This document shows, one piece after another, positions 55,707 through 64,000 of a DNA stretch of 64,000 nucleotides. The notes beneath the pieces are model-generated. The model did not search any database. It had not been told where the DNA came from and was given only the letters and a program-made list of their open reading frames with translations. Positions within the stretch are counted from its first letter, which is position 1. Each line of letters opens with the position of its first letter. The DNA lies in contig CAKZYA010000005.1 in assembly GCA_937883755.1 (NCBI GenBank), positions 1-64,000 of the forward strand. Reading direction: 5' to 3'. The DNA is from an uncultured Flammeovirgaceae bacterium. GTDB taxonomy: Bacteria > Bacteroidota > Bacteroidia > Cytophagales > Cyclobacteriaceae. Both the position numbers and the translations under genes were made by a program.

Positions 55707-58700
55707 TTAGAAGTTAAGGTTAACACCGATAGTATAGGTGCGAGGCACGGGATAACCAGAAAGGTCAATTCCTTGGCTAAGATTTCCACCATCGCCCTGG
55801 CCATTGTTTTGCATACTGGTTTCGGGGTTTTGTCCGCCCCAGTAGTCAGTAAAGACAAAAGCGTTTTGTACTGATGCGTACAGGCGGGCCGAACGGAACA
55901 ACTTCTCTATCCCGCCGAAAGTATGACCCAAAGTGATGTTTCGGATGGTGAAAAAGGAAGCATCAGCTACAAAACGACTATTCATCCAGTCACGCTCAAT
56001 ACCCGTCACGTTTCCGCCACCAACCGTGGTACCGTAGAAGCCTCTACCCGGATTTTCGGGGGAGCGAAAACGGTACTGTACATCACTCAACAGATTAAAT
56101 ACCCCATCCAGATTTGTGGTACTAAACAGGTGGCGTACTAGTAGTTGATTTCCGTGAGAGCCAGTACCCACAATGGTGAAATCAAAATTTCTGTAGCGTA
56201 GAGTATTAGTGATACCGTAGGTGAAATCGGGAAAGGGGTTTCCCATAATCGCGCGGTCATCATTATCGCCTCCGCGGGTAATCACTCCGTCGCCATTCAC
56301 ATCTACTAGTTTAATACTACCTACCGTAGAGCGACCGGGTACCTGCGGAGAACTGTTTAGATCTTCTTCGTTCATATAAACGCCGTCAGCAATATGTCCG
56401 TAGAACTGCCCGAAGGGCTGCCCAACTTGGGTAATGTGATAAGTGCCGTACACCCGATCGATACCATCAGCCAGAGATTCTACAATGTTTCGGTTAAAGG
56501 AAATATTGGCATTAGTAGTCCACAGTAGCCTACCGGTAGTATTCTGGGTAATTAATGAGAACTCATGTCCCCAGAAGCGGATTTCTCCAATGTTATCATT
56601 AAAGTTTCTAAATCCAGATTCTTCCGGCACCTGCACCGCATAGAGCAGGTTGGTAGTTCTTTTAGTGTAGTAGTCGTACACAAACTGAATCCGGTCGTCG
56701 AACAATCCTAAGTCTAGCCCAATATCAAACTGATTAGTAGTCTCCCAACCCAGGTTACTATTCGCTAAAGAGTTGACGGCCACTCCCGGAGCTACGTTAT
56801 CGCCAAAAACGGCATTAGCCGTGCGATTTCTAAAAACGTTACTAATCAGCGCGTATTGGGTATAGTTACCAATATTGTTATTACCTGTAACACCGTAGCT
56901 TGCGCGAATTTTACCGAGAGAAACAGCCGGAATACTTCGCATAAAATTTTCGTCGGAAATTACCCAGCCGGCAGATACTGAAGGGAACACTCCCCATTGG
57001 TTGTCTGAACCAAAGCGAGACGAACCGTCGCTTCTAATAGCTGCTGTTAACAAGTATTTACCTTTGTAATTATAAGTGAGTCGCGAGAGGTACGATAGCA
57101 AACTCCACTCTTGTACATCGGTTTCAGTATTCGTTCGGTCGATATTAATAGCTCCTTGGATAGTAGATAATCGGTCATCCGAATAGGTGTTAGCTTGAAT
57201 CTCGGTTCCATTCCGACGAAACTTCTGTTGAGTAAACCCACCCAGTAACTCAAAATCATGATCGCCAAAAGTCTTAGAGTAGGTAATCAAGTTTTCGTTC
57301 AGCCAAGAAAAGTCGTTAATATCTTCTTGTATCGATCGAGCATCAGTGGGCAACGGAACGTTAATGCGACCCGTGGCAGTAGAAGGGCTAAAGTAGAAGT
57401 ACTTAGAATTATAGAATTCAGCGTTGAAGGTAGATTTTAGTACCAATCCCTCTATTGGCTCAAATTCTATGAAAGCATTGGATAAAATATTTAGCTCATC
57501 GGTTCCATCCTCAATCTCTTCTACAGATCGTACCCAGTTAGCGTAAGCGAAAATATTTCCGGTTTCGGCCGGGAAGCGGTTAAACGTGGTGAGCTCGCCG
57601 TTCTCATCGTAGATTGGCATGATAGGCCACGTGTGCAACGCATTAAATAGGATACCAGTGCCTCGAGTACCATCCGTACGGGGAATATTGTCTTCAATAT
57701 AGGTTGGGGCTACGTTCAGTCCCATTCTAATCTTATCCGAAAGATCGTAGCTGGTATTCATTCGTAGTGAGTACCGCTTGAAATCTGAGTTCAGCACTAC
57801 GCCCTGCTGGTTAAATACTCCGGCTACTACCGCTGTATTAACCTTCTCTTTATTTGAAGTGATGGTTACGTTATAGCTTTGAATGGGAGCACGGCGGAGT
57901 AAGGCATCGTACCAATCATTGTTCTGCCCGGCAAAATCGGAAGGGTTCTGGAAGATTTCGGGTACTTCCTGTCCGGCATCTTCGTAGTACTCTTTCTTAA
58001 ACTGAGCAAACTCCACGGCGTTCATCATATCCAGCCTCCCGCGTTCGGGTACTTCCTGAATACCTCCGAAGGCGGTAACACTCACATTGGTTTGGCCTTT
58101 GCTGCCTTTTTTTGTAGTAACCAATACTACGCCGTTCGCTGCTCGGGAGCCATAAAGTGAGGTTGAAGCAGCGTCTTTTAGTACCGTAATATCCTCTATT
58201 TCGTCGGGGTTAATGTTATTAATGTCGCCGGTAATAGGAAAACCATCTACGACGAACAGTGGGTCACTTCCTCCCGAGACCGATAGCTGTCCTCGAATGC
58301 GAACCGACATACCTTGCCCCGGTTTACCGGTGGTCTGATTTATCTGCACTCCGGCCAGGCGACCTTGTAGTTTTTGGGTTACCTGCGCCACTGGCAAATC
58401 CCGAAGTTCGGCAGCATCTACAGATTGCACGGCTCCGGTCACTTCTTTCTTCAGTTGGCTACCATAACCAACTACCACAATTTCCTCCAGACTTTGTACA
58501 TCTTCGCTCATGGCGAAATCAACCACACTTCTGCCGTTTACTGGAATCTCTTGGGTTAGGTATCCAATGGAGGAGAAAATAAGAATACCATCATTGTCGG
58601 GAACCTCAATATTGTATTTACCCTCAATATCGGTTACGGTTCCTATGGCACTGCCTTTCACCAGCACATTAACTCCTGGCAGTGCTGAGCCGTTCGCCGC

Positions 58701-59231
58701 ATCGGTAACAGTGCCACTGACGGTAATGACTGATTTAAGCGGGGTTTTCTCTGAAAAGTGATTCGGCACATTGCCTTCTGCTCTTGATAACGAAAGGCTA
58801 GGTTGGCTATGATCTAAAACTGGCTTAATTGGTTGAAGGGTTGAGTTATTAGCCGGGGGAGCTTCTTTTTTGATAATGTAATAATCACCCATTTTTCGGG
58901 CTTCTAGGCGAAGCGGGCTAAGCACCTCTCGTAGTAAGTCCGGGATATTTTGCTTTTCCTGATTTAGCCCCTTTATCACCTGTGAGGAAATTACTTGAGA
59001 CTCTACCAAATCTTCATCGTAAGCAAACTGGATTTTTAGGTCTTCTTGTAATTTCTCTAGAGCATCTTTCAGGGTTATCTTTTGTGGTTGATGCTCAGTC
59101 TTGACTGACTGGTAGGTTCGTGAGTACCTTTGGCTACTGGCCAACTCCTGGGAAAAAGCTACGGTACTTAAACCGAAGCAGGTGAGAAGAATCAGTGCTC
59201 TTCTCAAATAGAAAACATTGTACATAGTCAT
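55707..59231 (-). CDS. SusC/RagA-family TonB-linked outer membrane receptor with STN domain
   Basis: 1174 residues. A signal peptide (about 8-28) precedes the STN domain (about 52-120, ITLKDALEKLQEDLKIQFAY), the regulatory domain (VSGTVTDAANGSALPGVN, about 170-245), the hallmark SLEEIVVVGYGSQLKK, the plug (VTQKLQGRLAGVQI, VRIRGQLSV, STSLYGSRAANGV) and the barrel ending GVNLNF. A second ATG lies two codons in. The fecR gene lies 54 bp upstream and susD 30 bp downstream. It takes up an unknown ligand with its SusD. Confidence 0.97.
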   Translation of the reverse strand: MTMYNVFYLRRALILLTCFGLSTVAFSQELASSQRYSRTYQSVKTEHQPQKITLKDALEKLQEDLKIQFAYDEDLVESQVISSQVIKGLNQEKQNIPDLLREVLSPLRLEARKMGDYYIIKKEAPPANNSTLQPIKPVLDHSQPSLSLSRAEGNVPNHFSEKTPLKSVITVSGTVTDAANGSALPGVNVLVKGSAIGTVTDIEGKYNIEVPDNDGILIFSSIGYLTQEIPVNGRSVVDFAMSEDVQSLEEIVVVGYGSQLKKEVTGAVQSVDAAELRDLPVAQVTQKLQGRLAGVQINQTTGKPGQGMSVRIRGQLSVSGGSDPLFVVDGFPITGDINNINPDEIEDITVLKDAASTSLYGSRAANGVVLVTTKKGSKGQTNVSVTAFGGIQEVPERGRLDMMNAVEFAQFKKEYYEDAGQEVPEIFQNPSDFAGQNNDWYDALLRRAPIQSYNVTITSNKEKVNTAVVAGVFNQQGVVLNSDFKRYSLRMNTSYDLSDKIRMGLNVAPTYIEDNIPRTDGTRGTGILFNALHTWPIMPIYDENGELTTFNRFPAETGNIFAYANWVRSVEEIEDGTDELNILSNAFIEFEPIEGLVLKSTFNAEFYNSKYFYFSPSTATGRINVPLPTDARSIQEDINDFSWLNENLITYSKTFGDHDFELLGGFTQQKFRRNGTEIQANTYSDDRLSTIQGAINIDRTNTETDVQEWSLLSYLSRLTYNYKGKYLLTAAIRSDGSSRFGSDNQWGVFPSVSAGWVISDENFMRSIPAVSLGKIRASYGVTGNNNIGNYTQYALISNVFRNRTANAVFGDNVAPGVAVNSLANSNLGWETTNQFDIGLDLGLFDDRIQFVYDYYTKRTTNLLYAVQVPEESGFRNFNDNIGEIRFWGHEFSLITQNTTGRLLWTTNANISFNRNIVESLADGIDRVYGTYHITQVGQPFGQFYGHIADGVYMNEEDLNSSPQVPGRSTVGSIKLVDVNGDGVITRGGDNDDRAIMGNPFPDFTYGITNTLRYRNFDFTIVGTGSHGNQLLVRHLFSTTNLDGVFNLLSDVQYRFRSPENPGRGFYGTTVGGGNVTGIERDWMNSRFVADASFFTIRNITLGHTFGGIEKLFRSARLYASVQNAFVFTDYWGGQNPETSMQNNGQGDGGNLSQGIDLSGYPVPRTYTIGVNLNF

Positions 59232-59285
59232 CTGATTTTAGGTTGACGTAAAAAAGTATTGAGTATTAGTATTTAGTATTGATTG

Positions 59286-60323
59286 TCAGCGAGGCTCAAT
59301 CCGTATTTCCTTATTTGCGTTTGTAACCTTTAAGTCTAGGGATTCACTCAGTAAATCAAGTAGTAGATTAATTTGTCCGTAGGGAATTTTAGCACTAAAC
59401 CTTCTATCTGCTATCTCGCTTGAAACACGTACTTGGTAACCGTAGATATTTTCTATGACATCAGCTACTTCGTGCAGATAGGCTGCTTTGAAGACGTGAA
59501 TATTTTCTTTCCACGATAGTAGTGATTCGGTATCGGCTAGTTCTCGCCGGAAGGTTCTGTTATCAGGAAGGTAGGTAGCTACTTCCCCCTCGGCCAATTG
59601 AATTTGTTCTTGGGTAGCTTGGGAGTTCTCTTTCAGTCTCACGATTCCTTCCTCAAGAACGATCTGGGTATTGTTCTCTCGGTTCTGAACATTGAACCGA
59701 GTGCCTAGTACTTCTACCGCCACCTTGCCCGCGTGTACTGTGAATTTTCGGTAAACGGTTTCCTCTTTTTCAGTATTGGGTACTAATGATTTTTCTACCG
59801 TAAAGAAAGCTTCTCCCTCTAGCCAAACTTCCCGCTGGGTTTGCCAGCGAGGCGTGATTTGCAGCGTAGAGTTGGCATTAAGTAAGGCGGTTGATCCATC
59901 GGGTAGCTCGACTGTAAGAACTTCACCGTAACCAGTACGATACTCTTTCCCGCTGAAAAAGGAATGGTAGGAGGCATAGAAACTAACTAGCAGTATACCC
60001 GTTACTGTGGCGGCTATTTTAAGCCAGGAGGTAGAAGAACGAGAGTGTATTTTACGATTGGGAGCAGTAGATGTAACCTTCTCGTCTAAGGCATGACTGA
60101 TATTTTCCCAGATTTCCTGTTGATTTTCTTCATTAGTGCTAACAGGCTCGATATTAGTCATTAACACCAGTAGCCGGGCTTGTTTGATGACAGCTTGTTT
60201 ATCAGGGTGCTGCCTAATCCAGTCTTGCCAATAAGCTTGGTTTTTCTCATCAGGAGAGAGTACCCATTTTCTAAAAAAATCGTCAGTTACAAAGTCACTG
60301 ACTTGGTAGTTTTCGTAAAGCAT
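59286..60323 (-). CDS. FecR-family anti-sigma factor
   Basis: 345 residues: cytoplasmic N-terminus to about 100 with a short helical sigma-binding part, a transmembrane segment at about 107-127 (LKIAATVTGILLVSFYASY), the FecR domain (VELPDGSTALLNANSTLQI, LEGEAFFTVE) and a C-terminal DUF4974-type domain from about 265. It heads the third unit; no sigma gene lies directly upstream, so its sigma partner is probably the one at 52916-53542 or one outside the window. Confidence 0.94.
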   Translation of the reverse strand: MLYENYQVSDFVTDDFFRKWVLSPDEKNQAYWQDWIRQHPDKQAVIKQARLLVLMTNIEPVSTNEENQQEIWENISHALDEKVTSTAPNRKIHSRSSTSWLKIAATVTGILLVSFYASYHSFFSGKEYRTGYGEVLTVELPDGSTALLNANSTLQITPRWQTQREVWLEGEAFFTVEKSLVPNTEKEETVYRKFTVHAGKVAVEVLGTRFNVQNRENNTQIVLEEGIVRLKENSQATQEQIQLAEGEVATYLPDNRTFRRELADTESLLSWKENIHVFKAAYLHEVADVIENIYGYQVRVSSEIADRRFSAKIPYGQINLLLDLLSESLDLKVTNANKEIRIEPR

Positions 60324-60581
60324 TATTGCACTAGTAGTTTGCTACATTACTATAGTGGGAAGCTATTACTCAAACACCTTCAAGATTTTCACTTTATTTT
60401 TTGAAATTTTTTTCTTGCTTGGAAAAGAAGCGAGGATTAAGCAATTTGTAAGGGATTTTACTGCTAATTATAATAATTTATTAATTTCGGTTAAATCATA
60501 AAGTGCTGTAAAACTGATCATTAAATCTCGGTTTTGGCAGTAGTTTTCTTTATTATTTCGGACTAGCAGATTTTATTACCT

Positions 60582-63302
60582 ATGAACATAACCTATCTAC
60601 TCTTTCAAGCTCTATTTCTTAGCTACGTATTATTCTTTTCGTCACTGCCAGTGGTCACTACGGCCGATTCTACTGCGGCAGTCATCGTTGAGAACCCTAA
60701 AATTGATAAACTCAAGCTTCAATCTGGCTTCAAAGCCGAGCATTTGTTTAGCCCCTCCGAAAATGAAATGGGTTCTTGGGTGTCAATGGCTTTTGACAAT
60801 AAAGACCGATTGATCGTATCGGATCAGTATGGTACGCTATATCGGCTGAATGTGCCTGAAATTGGAGCGGAAGATCTTACCCCGGAGATTGAAAAGGTTC
60901 GTATTAAGTCTGATGATCCGGTAGCCGACTCGCTGGTGCAAATGGGTTACGCCCAAGGTTTGCTCTATGCTTTTAATAGCCTGTATGTAATGGTGAACAA
61001 CCGGTTGAAAGAAGATGACGAAGATGCTGATTTTGATAAAAGTAGCGGTCTTTATCGTTTACAGGATACCGATGGTGACGACCAATTTGATAAAGTAACG
61101 TTACTAAAATCATTAGAGGGGTGGGGCGAACATGGTCCGCACAGTATTGTAATGTCGCCCGACGGAGAGTCACTCCACGTTATTGCGGGTAACCACACTG
61201 ACTTGCCTGAAATGGATCACTATCGGTTGCCAAAAGTTTGGGAAGATGATAATCTGTTTCCTCAGATTAAAGATCCGCGCGGTCATGCGAATGATCGGGG
61301 CGCACCCGGAGGATGGATTGCCAAAATTGATCCGGCAGGTGAGCGATGGGAGCTAGTCAGTGCCGGATTCCGCAACCCCTACGACCTGGCTTTCAACGAA
61401 GCTGGGGATATGTTTGTCTATGATTCGGACATGGAGTGGGACTTAGGAATGCCCTGGTATCGGCCTACTCGTATTTGCCACGTAACCAGTGGTAGCGAGT
61501 TCGGTTGGCGAACTGGTAACGGTAAATGGTCACCAGCTTACCCCGATAATCTTCCCCCCGTTTTAAATATTGGTCAGGGTTCTCCTACGGGAGTGATTTA
61601 CGGAGGAACTGCTTCCTTTCCTGAAAAATACCGCAAATCAATATTTGCCTTCGATTGGAGCTTCGGGATTATTTACGCCGTACACTTAACACCAGAAGGT
61701 AGCACCTACCAGGGCGAGCGCGAAGAATTTGTATCAGGTATGCCACTTCCTCTCACGGATGGGGTGATTGGTCCCGACGGAGCGATGTACTTCATGACTG
61801 GCGGGCGTCGTCTAGATTCTGACCTGTACCGAGTGTACTACGATGGTGATACCGAGAATAGTGAAGTAATGGCGGAGGTAACGGAAGCTAATCAGTTAAG
61901 AAAAGATCTGGAAGAATACCATAAAGAAGGAGCAACAGGTGGAGTAGAAGCCGCCTGGACTCATCTGAATCATCCTGATCGATTGGTGCGCTATGCCGCC
62001 CGTATTGCCGTGGAACAGCAGCCTGTAGCTGAGTGGCAAGATAAGGTGTTGAATGAAAGTGATCCAATAATCTTGATACAAGGGGTTGTTGCTTTGGCTC
62101 GTCACAGCGAATCGTCATCCGACGACTCTTCTTTAAGAGACCAAGTGCTGGATAAATTGATTGGGGTAAAATACGAAGAGCTGAACAATCAGCAGCAAGT
62201 TGATCTGTTGCGGGCGTTTGAACTTACAATTGCTCGAATGGGTGAGCCTACGGGAGACTTGCACGGACAAGTAGCTAGCTATCTGAATAGTCACTACCCC
62301 GCTGATAATGAAATTATCAATGGGCAACTAAGTAAGTTACTAGTAAGTCTGGATGTACCTGAAGTAATTGAGACAACCCTGGCGCTACTCGAGGAAGACG
62401 AAAGTAGAGCATCTGCTCAAGCGGAATCAGCAACCGAAAGCTCTGATCTGATTTTACGAAATCCTCAGTATGGGTTAGACATTGCCCGGATGCTGAAAGA
62501 TATTCCACCCGCTCAGCAAACCTACTACGCGACTGTGCTCAGTGAACAAAAGTCGGGTTGGACACCTGAATTGCGAGAGCGTTATTTTAAGTGGTTCTAT
62601 CAGGCCTTCGATTTTGAGGCGGGTAATAGCTATATCGGTTTTATTGATAAAGCCCGAAAAGAAGCGCTTACTAATGTGCCCGAAGATAAATTTGAGTACT
62701 ATAACAACTTATCTGGCGACTCATTACTATCTAATAACGGTCGGGATTTGGCGAATGTACCGCGTCCCAAAGGCCCTCGTCGGAACTGGAAAATAGATGA
62801 AGCCGTGGCTACCTTAGATACGCTGGGTCTAAAAAATGCTAATTTTGAAGTGGGGGCCAATATGTACGTTGCTACGCGCTGTCAGACTTGTCACAGTATG
62901 CGAGGTGAGGGCGGCATAATTGGCCCGGATTTAACTCGCTTAGGTACCCGGTTCTCTACTAAAGATATGATTGAAGCCATCATCGAGCCGAACAAAGCAG
63001 TTTCTGATCAATACGCTTCTACGGTATTGTATCTGAAAAACGGAAAATCGCTGGTGGGTCGGCTCACTGACCAGGATGAAGAAAACTATTATTTATCACA
63101 GAACCCGTTTGCGCCGGACTATATTCGGGAAGTGCCTAAGGCTGAAGTGGAGGAAACTAAGTTATCTGCTGTATCTGTCATGCCTCCTAACTTGATTAGA
63201 CCACTTAATAAAAGCGAGTTAAAAGACTTGATTGCTTACCTAATGGCAGGAGGCGATCCCGATCATGAAATTTATCAGGAAGGCAGTGCTGCCGGAAAAT
63301 AA
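60582..63302 (+). CDS. beta-propeller sugar dehydrogenase-like protein with C-terminal c-type heme
   Basis: 906 residues with a signal peptide (about 1-27). Residues about 45-430 form a six-bladed propeller like those of soluble glucose/sorbosone dehydrogenases (LVSAGFRNPYDLAFNEAGD, then VTSGSEFGWRTG, and GPDGAMYFMTGG). Residues about 440-690 are helical HEAT-like. The last ~150 carry a cytochrome c-like heme site (C767-Q-T-C770-H771, then IIGPDLTRLG) of the 'putative heme-binding domain' type. It probably oxidises a sugar or sugar derivative and passes electrons to the heme; PQQ use is inferred from the fold only. It is followed by a DUF1080 gene on the same strand, as in many Bacteroidota and Planctomycetota. 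Confidence 0.9.
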   Translation: MNITYLLFQALFLSYVLFFSSLPVVTTADSTAAVIVENPKIDKLKLQSGFKAEHLFSPSENEMGSWVSMAFDNKDRLIVSDQYGTLYRLNVPEIGAEDLTPEIEKVRIKSDDPVADSLVQMGYAQGLLYAFNSLYVMVNNRLKEDDEDADFDKSSGLYRLQDTDGDDQFDKVTLLKSLEGWGEHGPHSIVMSPDGESLHVIAGNHTDLPEMDHYRLPKVWEDDNLFPQIKDPRGHANDRGAPGGWIAKIDPAGERWELVSAGFRNPYDLAFNEAGDMFVYDSDMEWDLGMPWYRPTRICHVTSGSEFGWRTGNGKWSPAYPDNLPPVLNIGQGSPTGVIYGGTASFPEKYRKSIFAFDWSFGIIYAVHLTPEGSTYQGEREEFVSGMPLPLTDGVIGPDGAMYFMTGGRRLDSDLYRVYYDGDTENSEVMAEVTEANQLRKDLEEYHKEGATGGVEAAWTHLNHPDRLVRYAARIAVEQQPVAEWQDKVLNESDPIILIQGVVALARHSESSSDDSSLRDQVLDKLIGVKYEELNNQQQVDLLRAFELTIARMGEPTGDLHGQVASYLNSHYPADNEIINGQLSKLLVSLDVPEVIETTLALLEEDESRASAQAESATESSDLILRNPQYGLDIARMLKDIPPAQQTYYATVLSEQKSGWTPELRERYFKWFYQAFDFEAGNSYIGFIDKARKEALTNVPEDKFEYYNNLSGDSLLSNNGRDLANVPRPKGPRRNWKIDEAVATLDTLGLKNANFEVGANMYVATRCQTCHSMRGEGGIIGPDLTRLGTRFSTKDMIEAIIEPNKAVSDQYASTVLYLKNGKSLVGRLTDQDEENYYLSQNPFAPDYIREVPKAEVEETKLSAVSVMPPNLIRPLNKSELKDLIAYLMAGGDPDHEIYQEGSAAGK

Positions 63303-63338
63303 TTCAAATAATTGACTCGATAAATTGAATAACTACCT

Positions 63339-64000
63339 ATGCCTAACCGACTTTTTATTGTATCACTATTTTTAATTGTTTCTGTATCAGCTAGTTGTCA
63401 AACCGTTTCTCAGAACATCGATGAAGAAGATTCCCCACCGCCTGAGCCGGAAGAAGGATTTCAGCCAATCTTTGACGGCGAAACTTTAGGCGGTTGGGAA
63501 GGGGACTCTACCTACTGGCGAGTGGAGAATGGCAGTCTGGTTGGCGAAATTACTCCAGAAACACTCTTGGAAAGTAATTCTTTCATCATTTGGCAGGGAG
63601 GTACACCTGCTAACTTTGAATTGAAAACTGAGTTCCGGATTACCGAGAACGGCAACAGTGGTATCAACTATCGCAGCGAACGGATTGATACGATTCCCTA
63701 CGCTTTACGCGGTTATCAAGCTGATATTGATGGGAAAAACCGTTACACGGGTCAGAACTACGAAGAAAAAAAGCGCACTACCTTGGCCTACCGAGGCGAG
63801 CAAGCTACCATTTCCAGCCAGGATAATCCGGATGAATCGGGCTCTTTGCGGGCTAATGTAGAGCGAAATGCCTGGACCCACCGAGACGTCACTGCGTCAT
63901 TAGGTGAATCAGATTCATTAAAAACTAACATCAAGCAAGGCGATTGGAATGAGATGCACTTGATCGTGAATGGTAACCGCCTTCAGCACTACGTGAATGG
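63339..64000 (+). CDS. DUF1080 (3-keto-disaccharide hydrolase domain) lipoprotein, cut by the window edge
   Basis: Partial: 220 codons from the ATG at 63339 run off the right edge. The signal is MPNRLFIVSLF with lipobox SVSASC (Cys near 20), then an acidic Pro/Glu linker (DEEDSPPPEPEEG). The 3keto-disac_hyd fold starts at FQPIFDGETLGGWEGD, with GGTPANFELKTEFRI and NSGINYRSE further on. Family members hydrolyse 3-keto-glycosides or act as sugar-binding modules. Its place right after the heme dehydrogenase suggests they handle an oxidised sugar together. The 37-bp gap supports an operon. Confidence 0.9.
   Translation, partial: MPNRLFIVSLFLIVSVSASCQTVSQNIDEEDSPPPEPEEGFQPIFDGETLGGWEGDSTYWRVENGSLVGEITPETLLESNSFIIWQGGTPANFELKTEFRITENGNSGINYRSERIDTIPYALRGYQADIDGKNRYTGQNYEEKKRTTLAYRGEQATISSQDNPDESGSLRANVERNAWTHRDVTASLGESDSLKTNIKQGDWNEMHLIVNGNRLQHYVN

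Noticed and set aside
58259-58582. 107-codon plus-strand frame inside the third susC
   Set aside because: Antisense shadow of the plug domain.
60324-60581. Possible TTTG / TAnnTTTG promoter for the propeller dehydrogenase gene
   Set aside because: A TTTTG at about 60533 is present, but the -7 element matches poorly, so I do not call it.

Overview
The window reads as chromosomal DNA of a free-living Bacteroidota bacterium, most likely a marine member of the order Cytophagales. The evidence is three SusC/SusD pairs, each beside a FecR anti-sigma gene and an ECF sigma gene, STN-type SusC receptors, lipoprotein sulfatases, and TolC and HlyD-type envelope proteins. No rRNA, tRNA or CRISPR array was seen, so genus and species cannot be given.

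Layout. (1) 1-3864 is core metabolism: citrate synthase, a prohibitin-like SPFH protein and a two-domain cystathionine beta-synthase. (2) 3994-20571 is a degradation locus. It holds an unrecognised membrane-anchored protein, a secreted agmatine deiminase-type enzyme, a sulfatase, an SGNH esterase, then sigma, FecR, SusC and SusD, followed by two more sulfatases. All three sulfatases carry lipoprotein signals. The locus looks built for a sulfated, possibly acylated, polysaccharide, yet it holds no recognisable glycoside hydrolase. (3) 20572-21250 is a scar with an IS1-type transposase remnant. (4) 21251-26884 is a compact same-strand cluster: CotH-kinase-like lipoprotein, lamin-tail-domain lipoprotein, DUF4956 membrane protein, HlyD-like adaptor and TolC-like outer membrane protein. 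This is my best candidate for an undescribed envelope system. (5) 27063-32132 has a small Spy-like protein, an outer-membrane barrel receptor without a SusD partner, a broken lipoprotein gene, and on the other strand a sigma / small membrane protein / Spy-like operon. (6) 32424-34358 has a small unknown gene and a sugar/H+ symporter.

(7) 34523-52818 is a second sigma-FecR-SusC-SusD set. It is followed by two back-to-back giant FG-GAP/ASPIC-UnbV lipoproteins, a membrane cytochrome of the DUF2231-PSCyt1-DUF1549-DUF1553 type, and a Tat-signal DUF1501 protein. (8) 52916-60323 is a third set on the minus strand (FecR-SusC-SusD, with a sigma gene beyond SusD). (9) 60582-64000 is a beta-propeller dehydrogenase-like protein with a c-type heme, then a DUF1080 (3-keto-disaccharide hydrolase type) lipoprotein cut by the window edge.

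How it may fit together (inference): the three FecI/FecR/SusCD sets each sense and import a glycan. The sulfatases and esterase strip substituents at the cell surface. The heme proteins with DUF1501 and DUF1080 suggest an oxidative route for sugars that feeds electrons into the envelope. The symporter takes up released monosaccharide. Substrates cannot be named from sequence alone.
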